A stretch of DNA of 64,000 nt from Phycisphaerales bacterium (lineage in GTDB: Bacteria > Planctomycetota > Phycisphaerae > Phycisphaerales > UBA1924). The stretch covers positions 976,268 through 1,040,267 of the forward strand of contig JAVJVK010000004.1 in NCBI GenBank assembly GCA_040221175.1, written 5' to 3'. Below are positions 59,190 to 64,000 of the stretch, piece by piece. Both the position numbers and the translations under genes were made by a program. A model generated the notes under the pieces. It did not search any database and was not told the DNA's origin. It worked only from the letters and a program-made list of their open reading frames with translations. Within the stretch, counting starts at the first letter, position 1, and the number at the start of each line of letters is the position of its first letter.

Positions 59190-59244
59190 GCAAGAGACCC
59201 AACTCCCGCGACGCCGCGCGCCATGGGCGGGTATGGTTCATGCT

Positions 59245-61065
59245 ATGGCACACCCACCAAGCGAGCGGCCCGACGACGCCGGCGGCCTGACCCGTCGGGA
59301 ATTCATGCGAACGACCTCGGCCGGCCTGGCCGCTGCCGCAGGCGGGGGTTACCTCGCCTCCCACGCGTCGGCCGCCTCCCGGCGGAATGATGCCGTCGTG
59401 GAAGAACTCGACGCATTGCCGCAGGACCGCTCGTGGGGCGAAGGCCCCTTCGGGTATGACCTTCCCTACACGAGCCAGCGCATGCCCGTGCTTGCTCGCA
59501 ACTGCGTCGCCACCAGCCAGCCGCTCGCCGCGCAGGCCGGGCTCGAGATGCTCCGCCTTGGGGGCAATGCAGCCGACGCCGCGGTCGCGACGGCCGCCGC
59601 ACTCACGGTCGTCGAACCGACGGCCAACGGAATCGGCGGCGACAACTTCGCGTTGCTCTGGATGAAGGACGATGCCGGCAATGCGAAGTTGCATGGCCTG
59701 AATGCCTCGGGCCGCTCGCCCAAGGGCCTGAAGCGCGAGGACTATGAAGGACTGGACCGCATGCCGCTGTACGACTGGCGCGCGGTCACCACGCCGGGTG
59801 CCGTGTCCGGATGGGTTGCCGTCAACGAAAAGTTCGGCGCGCTCCCGCTCGAGAAGGTGCTCGAACCCGCCATTCGGTATGCGCGGGACGGCTATCTGGT
59901 GAGCCCCGGGGTGTCATCGGGATGGACGGCCTCTTCGCGACGGTACCGCGGAGCCGATCGCTTCGAGGGATGGCAACAGACGTTTGCACCCAATGGTCGC
60001 GCGCCGGAGCCGGGCGAACTCTTTCAGAGCGAGGGGCATGCGCGCACGATCGAGGCAATTGCGCGGACCAAGGGACGCGCGTTCTACGAGGGCGAGATCG
60101 CTGCGGCCATCGAGGCCGAGAGCATCAAGTACGGCGGTTCGCTTCGAAGGGCGGATCTCGCGGCGCACGAGGCTCGCTGGGTCGAGCCGATTTCCATCGA
60201 TTACCGCGGCTGGCGGCTGCACGAGATTCCGCCGAACGGACAGGGCATTACCGCCCTCATCGCGCTTGGAATCCTGCGGCACATCGACCTCGCCGCCAAG
60301 GACATCGACTCGGCCGCCTGGATGCATCCACAGATCGAAGCGATGAAGCTGGCATTCGCCGATGCGCATCAGCACGTTGCCGACCCCGAGCACATGCGTG
60401 TGTCGGTCGATGAATTGCTCGACGATGGCTACCTGGAGTCTCGCGCCAAGCTCATCGATCCGAGCAAGGCCGGCAACTTCGAATACGGCGATCCGAAGGA
60501 GGGCGGCACCGTGCTGCTGACTGCCGCCGACGCCCAGGGCAACATGGTCAGCTTCATCCAGAGCAACTACACGGGCTTCGGCTCGGGCATGGTCGTGCCG
60601 GGGTATGGCGTCGCGATGCACAACCGCGGCGGCAACTTCTCGCTCGAGCCCGGCCATGCCAACGAGATCGCAGCGGGCAAGCTGCCCTACCACACGATCA
60701 TCCCCGCGTTCGTCACGCGCGACGGCCGGCCCGCCATGGCCTACGGCGTGATGGGCGGGTTCATGCAACCCCAGGGCCATGCCCAGGTGCTCGTACGCAT
60801 GGCCGACCACGGGCAGAACCCCCAGGCATGCCTGGACGCCCCCCGCTGGCAGATCGAGCGCGACGGCCGCGTCATGATCGAGCCAGGCTTCGAGACGATG
60901 GCCGGCCAAGCGGTCTACGACGAGCTCGAGAAGATGGGCCACCCGATGCGCCGCTATCGCACGCGGAATGCGACGTTCGGCCGCGGGCAGATCATCTACA
61001 AACTCGAGAACGGATACATCGCCGCCAGCGATCTCCGGGCCGACGGGCAGGCGGTGGGGTTCTAG
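59245..61065 (+). CDS. ggt: Gamma-glutamyltransferase with Tat signal
   Basis: About 606 residues. A twin-arginine signal (TRREFMRTTSAGLAAAAGGG) indicates folded export. The body is a gamma-glutamyltranspeptidase of the Ntn-hydrolase class: LRLGGNAADAAVATAAALTV, the autoprocessing Thr in GGTVLLTAADAQGNMVS, then SNYTGFGSGMVVPGYGV and a C-terminal small subunit with DAPRW. The enzyme cleaves glutathione and other gamma-glutamyl compounds after self-cleavage before the Thr. Start candidates are ATG 59245 and 59233 (MVHAMAHPP); neither has a clear ribosome binding site. It is convergent with the TPR-like gene, overlapping by 4 bp. Confidence 0.92.
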   Translation: MAHPPSERPDDAGGLTRREFMRTTSAGLAAAAGGGYLASHASAASRRNDAVVEELDALPQDRSWGEGPFGYDLPYTSQRMPVLARNCVATSQPLAAQAGLEMLRLGGNAADAAVATAAALTVVEPTANGIGGDNFALLWMKDDAGNAKLHGLNASGRSPKGLKREDYEGLDRMPLYDWRAVTTPGAVSGWVAVNEKFGALPLEKVLEPAIRYARDGYLVSPGVSSGWTASSRRYRGADRFEGWQQTFAPNGRAPEPGELFQSEGHARTIEAIARTKGRAFYEGEIAAAIEAESIKYGGSLRRADLAAHEARWVEPISIDYRGWRLHEIPPNGQGITALIALGILRHIDLAAKDIDSAAWMHPQIEAMKLAFADAHQHVADPEHMRVSVDELLDDGYLESRAKLIDPSKAGNFEYGDPKEGGTVLLTAADAQGNMVSFIQSNYTGFGSGMVVPGYGVAMHNRGGNFSLEPGHANEIAAGKLPYHTIIPAFVTRDGRPAMAYGVMGGFMQPQGHAQVLVRMADHGQNPQACLDAPRWQIERDGRVMIEPGFETMAGQAVYDELEKMGHPMRRYRTRNATFGRGQIIYKLENGYIAASDLRADGQAVGF

Positions 61066-61790
61066 AACGAACTGGCCTTCTTGTCGGCGGCTTCGATCCA
61101 CGCCTGCGCCTGCTGGGCCCACATGGTGCCGGGCACGGCGCCGATGACGCGGTTGAACCAATCACGCGCCTTGGTTGCCTCGCCCAACTTGTCATAGGCT
61201 TCGGCGACACCCAGCATGAGCTGCCCCTTCACTTCGACCGGCTGCTTGTCCCAGTTAGCCTGCAGCTTCGCTAACGCAACCTGAGCATCCTCGATGCCCT
61301 GCCTGGCGTAGCCGTTCGCCATGTTCTCGATCGGGTGGTGCTTTGCCAGGCTCAACAGCATGTTTGCCGCGACCATGCGCACGCCGGGGTTCTCGGGCTC
61401 GAGTTCGCGAGCCCGATTGAGATCGGCGAGCGAAGCGTTCGTGTGGTTCATCGCAGCGCGGAAGTCGCCGCTCGACGAGGCTTTGCCCGCCTCGAACATT
61501 CGGGCGGCGCCGCGCCAGGCGATGGCCTCGGCGTGTTCTGCATCGGCCTCGAGCGCGCGCTCGCACTCAGCGATCAGGCGCTGCCGGGCTTCCTCATCGC
61601 CCTGTGCCGCCTTAACGAAGTCGGCAAACACCTGTCGCTCGAACGCCCTGTAGCCGGTGTCACCGGGCTCGATCTGGATGAACTCGAACGCTCGCTCGTT
61701 CTCGACCGGGGCGCCCGACTCGGCGGACTGGCAAAGCGCGACGCTCGCAGCGGCGAGCAGCGCAACGACGGCGGGGCCAAGATGTTTCAT
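61062..61790 (-). CDS. Secreted TPR-like protein (242 aa)
   Basis: A signal peptide (PAVVALLAAASVALCQ, a Cys near the end that could be a lipobox, although -3/-1 are not ideal) is followed by three or more TPR-like helical pairs (AEHAEAIAWRGAARMFEAG, ADLNRARELEPENPGVRMVA, GQLMLGVAEAYDKLGEATKARDWF). ATG 61790 has AGGGAGA 8 nt upstream; the frame to 61823 is not needed. The sulfotransferase gene lies 39 bp upstream on the same strand, so the two may be co-transcribed. Role unknown. Confidence 0.75.
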   Translation of the reverse strand: MKHLGPAVVALLAAASVALCQSAESGAPVENERAFEFIQIEPGDTGYRAFERQVFADFVKAAQGDEEARQRLIAECERALEADAEHAEAIAWRGAARMFEAGKASSSGDFRAAMNHTNASLADLNRARELEPENPGVRMVAANMLLSLAKHHPIENMANGYARQGIEDAQVALAKLQANWDKQPVEVKGQLMLGVAEAYDKLGEATKARDWFNRVIGAVPGTMWAQQAQAWIEAADKKASSF

Positions 61791-61829
61791 TTGATATCTC
61801 CCTGGCACGGTGGCTTGCACCAACTTGTT

Positions 61830-63308
61830 CTAGGAATCCAAGCCATTCGCTTTCAATGCCGCGTGGAGCGGAGCAACCAGCTCGCCGTATTTTGCCGCCC
61901 GGCCCTTGGCAGACTTGTAGATGGGCCGGCGCACTTGCGTCACGCTCAGCGTGCGGTCGGCCCGATTGGCCTCGTGCGGTCGCAGGCAGCGGTCATCCCA
62001 TGGCAGGCCGACGAACTCGATGACTTTCCGGGCAGCCTTCGGCAGGTCGTTGACCAGGTCCTCGTATCGCACCGTGAGGAAGTCGTTCCCGCACGCCTGC
62101 TGCCAATGGGCCGCCAGACGCTCGTTCTCGGCGTACACGGCGGCAAGATCATCAAAGTCATCGGCATAGGGGATGGACGAAGGACGCAACCGCTCGAAGT
62201 AGCAGGACAGGCAATTGTCGGCCGGATCGCGACGCGTATGGATGAACTTGGCGCCCGGCAGGATGCGATCGGCGAAGCCCAGCCGGCGCATGTTGGCCAG
62301 ATCCTTGTTGGAGATGACCTTGACGGTCGGCGCCTTGGCGCGCATCGCTCGCTCGTATTCACTCGCACACGCGTCCATCTGCTCAACGGTCATCTCGCGG
62401 ACAAACTCCGGCCATTGCGTGGGCTCGAAGTTCGTCTGAGCACCGCGGAGGATGAGTTGGAGCGTGAAGTCTTCGTCGGCGCCGAAGGCGTCTGGATGCG
62501 CGTGGATGATGCGCTCGGTCAGCGTTGACCCGCTGCGGGGCATGCCCACGATGAACACCGCCCACGAGCCATCGCGGGTAGCACGGGGACCAGAGCGCAT
62601 CCAGTCCTGGCTGAACGTCTCGATAATCCGATCATTCTCGGCCCGGTAGTCATCGATGCTGAAGGGCATGCCCAGTATGGCATTTCCTCGCCGGGCGGCC
62701 TCGAGCGCTTCGGCAAACTGCTTGTTGCGTTCGTACACGCGGGCCATGGTGAGCAGCGTGCTGCGAAGCTGCGGCTCTTCGGGCAGATCGGCGGCCATCA
62801 CGCGCTCGCCCAGCGCGATCGCATCGTCCAGCCGCTTTAGCTCCATGAGCACACGCACGCCGACCGCCGACAGCGAAGGATTCGTCGGATTGCTTGCCAC
62901 GGCGGGCTCGAGCGTCTTCCACGCCCGCTTGAAGTTGCCCTGCATCTCGTACACTTCGGCTCGCCCGGCAATCGCGGGCGGAAAGCCCGGGTCGATCTTC
63001 AAAGCGTTGGTGTAGTGGGCCAGCGCGTCCCCGAGTCGGCCGGCATGTACGTAGGCCTCCGCAAGCTGAACCTCACGAAGCGGGGAGGGCGGCGCGTTGT
63101 CGACGACGAACTTGCGATGCTCGATGGCCTGGTCGATGTAGCCCGTTGCAAGGCAGACGTCGCCCATCAGCAGCCGGACCTCGGGGTCGCGCGGCAGGCT
63201 TTGAAGCAGGGTGAGCCCGAGGGCGTAGGCCTGCGGAAAGTCGCCCCGCGCGTTGGCCTCGCGGGCCATGTGGATCAGTTCTCGTGCTCGTTCGGGACTC
63301 AGGCTCAT
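61830..63308 (-). CDS. TPR-sulfotransferase (492 aa)
   Basis: The N-terminal half (about 1-210) consists of TPR repeats (YIDQAIEHRKFVV, HAGRLGDALAHYTNALKIDP). The C-terminal half is a PAPS-dependent sulfotransferase: the phosphosulfate loop FIVGMPRSGSTLTERII (about 255), the 3'-phosphate site around KFIHTRRDPADNCLSCYF, and VRYEDLVNDLPKAARKVIEF. This fusion is common in planctomycetes and probably sulfates glycans, lipids or tyrosines. ATG 63308 is the first of the frame. It is divergent from the polyprenyl synthetase gene. Confidence 0.9.
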   Translation of the reverse strand: MSLSPERARELIHMAREANARGDFPQAYALGLTLLQSLPRDPEVRLLMGDVCLATGYIDQAIEHRKFVVDNAPPSPLREVQLAEAYVHAGRLGDALAHYTNALKIDPGFPPAIAGRAEVYEMQGNFKRAWKTLEPAVASNPTNPSLSAVGVRVLMELKRLDDAIALGERVMAADLPEEPQLRSTLLTMARVYERNKQFAEALEAARRGNAILGMPFSIDDYRAENDRIIETFSQDWMRSGPRATRDGSWAVFIVGMPRSGSTLTERIIHAHPDAFGADEDFTLQLILRGAQTNFEPTQWPEFVREMTVEQMDACASEYERAMRAKAPTVKVISNKDLANMRRLGFADRILPGAKFIHTRRDPADNCLSCYFERLRPSSIPYADDFDDLAAVYAENERLAAHWQQACGNDFLTVRYEDLVNDLPKAARKVIEFVGLPWDDRCLRPHEANRADRTLSVTQVRRPIYKSAKGRAAKYGELVAPLHAALKANGLDS

Positions 63309-63410
63309 GGCCCATCATAAACCCGGATGCGGCCGCGTCTCGGGAACGCCCCAACGGGCCATGGCCTATCGTCGACGGCTTGGGGGACTCGTGCGGGAGG
63401 GAGGTCCTGC

Positions 63411-64000
63411 GTGCACAACCTGCTTGATCTCGACGCTTCGCTCGAACCCATCCAGGCGGAACTTGCCTCGTACCTGGGCCGAGTCGTCGACCGCTTTGAC
63501 GCCGCCCTGCACAGCGACATCCTCGCCGTCCAGCGGCTGACCCAGCACGTGGAACGCTACCGGGGCAAGATGCTCAGGCCCGCACTGGTCGCGTTGTCGG
63601 CCGGCGCCGCGCACGGCGATCTGGCCGAGGTTCTCCAAGGCCCCGGCGGCCCTGCCCTTGAGGTCATCGGCGCGGTGTGCGAGATGGTGCACATGGCCAC
63701 CCTCGTTCACGACGATGTGCTGGACGAGGCCGACACCCGACGCCGGGGCCGAACGGTCAACGCCATGAGCGGCAACGAGACGGCCGTGATTCTGGGCGAT
63801 TACCTCATCGCCGGGGCGTACCACCTGTGTTCAACGCTCGACGAGCAGGCCACAGCGCTTCGGATCGCGCGGGCCAGCATGGTGGTCTGCAGCGGAGAGC
63901 TGCTCCAACTCGATCGGCGCGACGATTTGAGCCTCGACCACGCAACCTACTTCGAGATCATCGACCGAAAGACCGCCGAACTCATCGCCGCCGCCTGCGA
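63411..64000 (+). CDS. Polyprenyl synthetase family protein (truncated at the window end)
   Basis: The first 196 residues of a trans-isoprenyl diphosphate synthase. RYRGKMLRPALVALSAGA matches the substrate region, and the first Asp-rich motif is LVHDDVLDEADTRRRGRTVN, followed by ILGDYLIAGAYHL and a helix ending AELIAAAC. The second DDxxD lies outside the window. It makes long-chain polyprenyl diphosphates for quinones or envelope carriers; the chain length cannot be predicted from this part. The GTG start at 63411 is supported by GGAGGGAGG about 8 nt upstream. Confidence 0.88.
   Translation, partial: MHNLLDLDASLEPIQAELASYLGRVVDRFDAALHSDILAVQRLTQHVERYRGKMLRPALVALSAGAAHGDLAEVLQGPGGPALEVIGAVCEMVHMATLVHDDVLDEADTRRRGRTVNAMSGNETAVILGDYLIAGAYHLCSTLDEQATALRIARASMVVCSGELLQLDRRDDLSLDHATYFEIIDRKTAELIAAAC

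Overview
The window is GC-rich chromosomal DNA, almost certainly from a planctomycete of the Phycisphaerae/Phycisphaerales type. The evidence is the mix of families: an H-X9-DG type prepilin-like protein, a PEP-CTERM-like protein, two FG-GAP proteins ending in the short dockerin-like 'GC-type' tail, a kinase-TPR protein, CGYDL-type zinc ribbons, a TPR-sulfotransferase, a class II (B12) ribonucleotide reductase and a FlgI-like lipoprotein. No sequence search was run, so the taxonomy is inferred from families.

Layout. 1-6308: minus-strand genes for the N-terminus of a HAMP sensor (runs off the left edge), a prepilin-like protein, and an efflux operon (ATPase, double-FtsX permease, HlyD-type adaptor). 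6644-12649: a compact integrated element of about 5.9 kb between direct repeats, the right one overlapping the 3' end of tRNA-Val(CAC). It carries small unknown proteins, two helix-turn-helix proteins, a DUF3987 P-loop protein and a tyrosine integrase. No capsid, relaxase or transposase gene is visible. 12684-15442: PhoU, a methyltransferase, a PEP-CTERM-like protein. 15890-20276: NrdJ and dCTP deaminase. 20738-27491: FlgI-like lipoprotein, SMC, GmhA. 27581-32279: a lipoprotein, a PLDc_N-like mini-protein coupled to a BON-MscS channel, and a secreted M60 peptidase. 32304-39318: a broken small gene, a lipoprotein, a kinase-TPR protein, an FHA protein, a small unknown and a YncE-like propeller. 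39617-44861: a secreted unknown, a 21-bp tandem array, and two FG-GAP/dockerin genes separated by a fragment of the proS start. 44898-55434: ProS, a LolD-like ATPase, an alpha/beta hydrolase, a GH3-family enzyme and two large glycosyltransferases. 55449-57412: a membrane zinc-ribbon protein, a thioredoxin-like protein, an ABC-2 permease and tRNA-Ala(CGC). 57666-64000: a His/Tyr-rich lipoprotein, an unknown secreted protein, gamma-glutamyltransferase, a TPR-like protein, a TPR-sulfotransferase and the start of a polyprenyl synthetase.

Most striking: (1) the tRNA-Val element, with attL/attR, GCGGCGCA arm-like repeats at both ends and an integrase reading frame that runs through the att site into the tRNA; (2) an exact-period 21-bp array (8 copies) in front of the FG-GAP locus; (3) the FG-GAP/proS locus, which looks like a tandem duplication whose breakpoint lay inside proS, followed by fusion of two seven-blade propellers into one gene. 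Envelope and surface genes dominate the rest (transporters, lipoproteins, heptose and other glycosyltransferases, secreted proteins).
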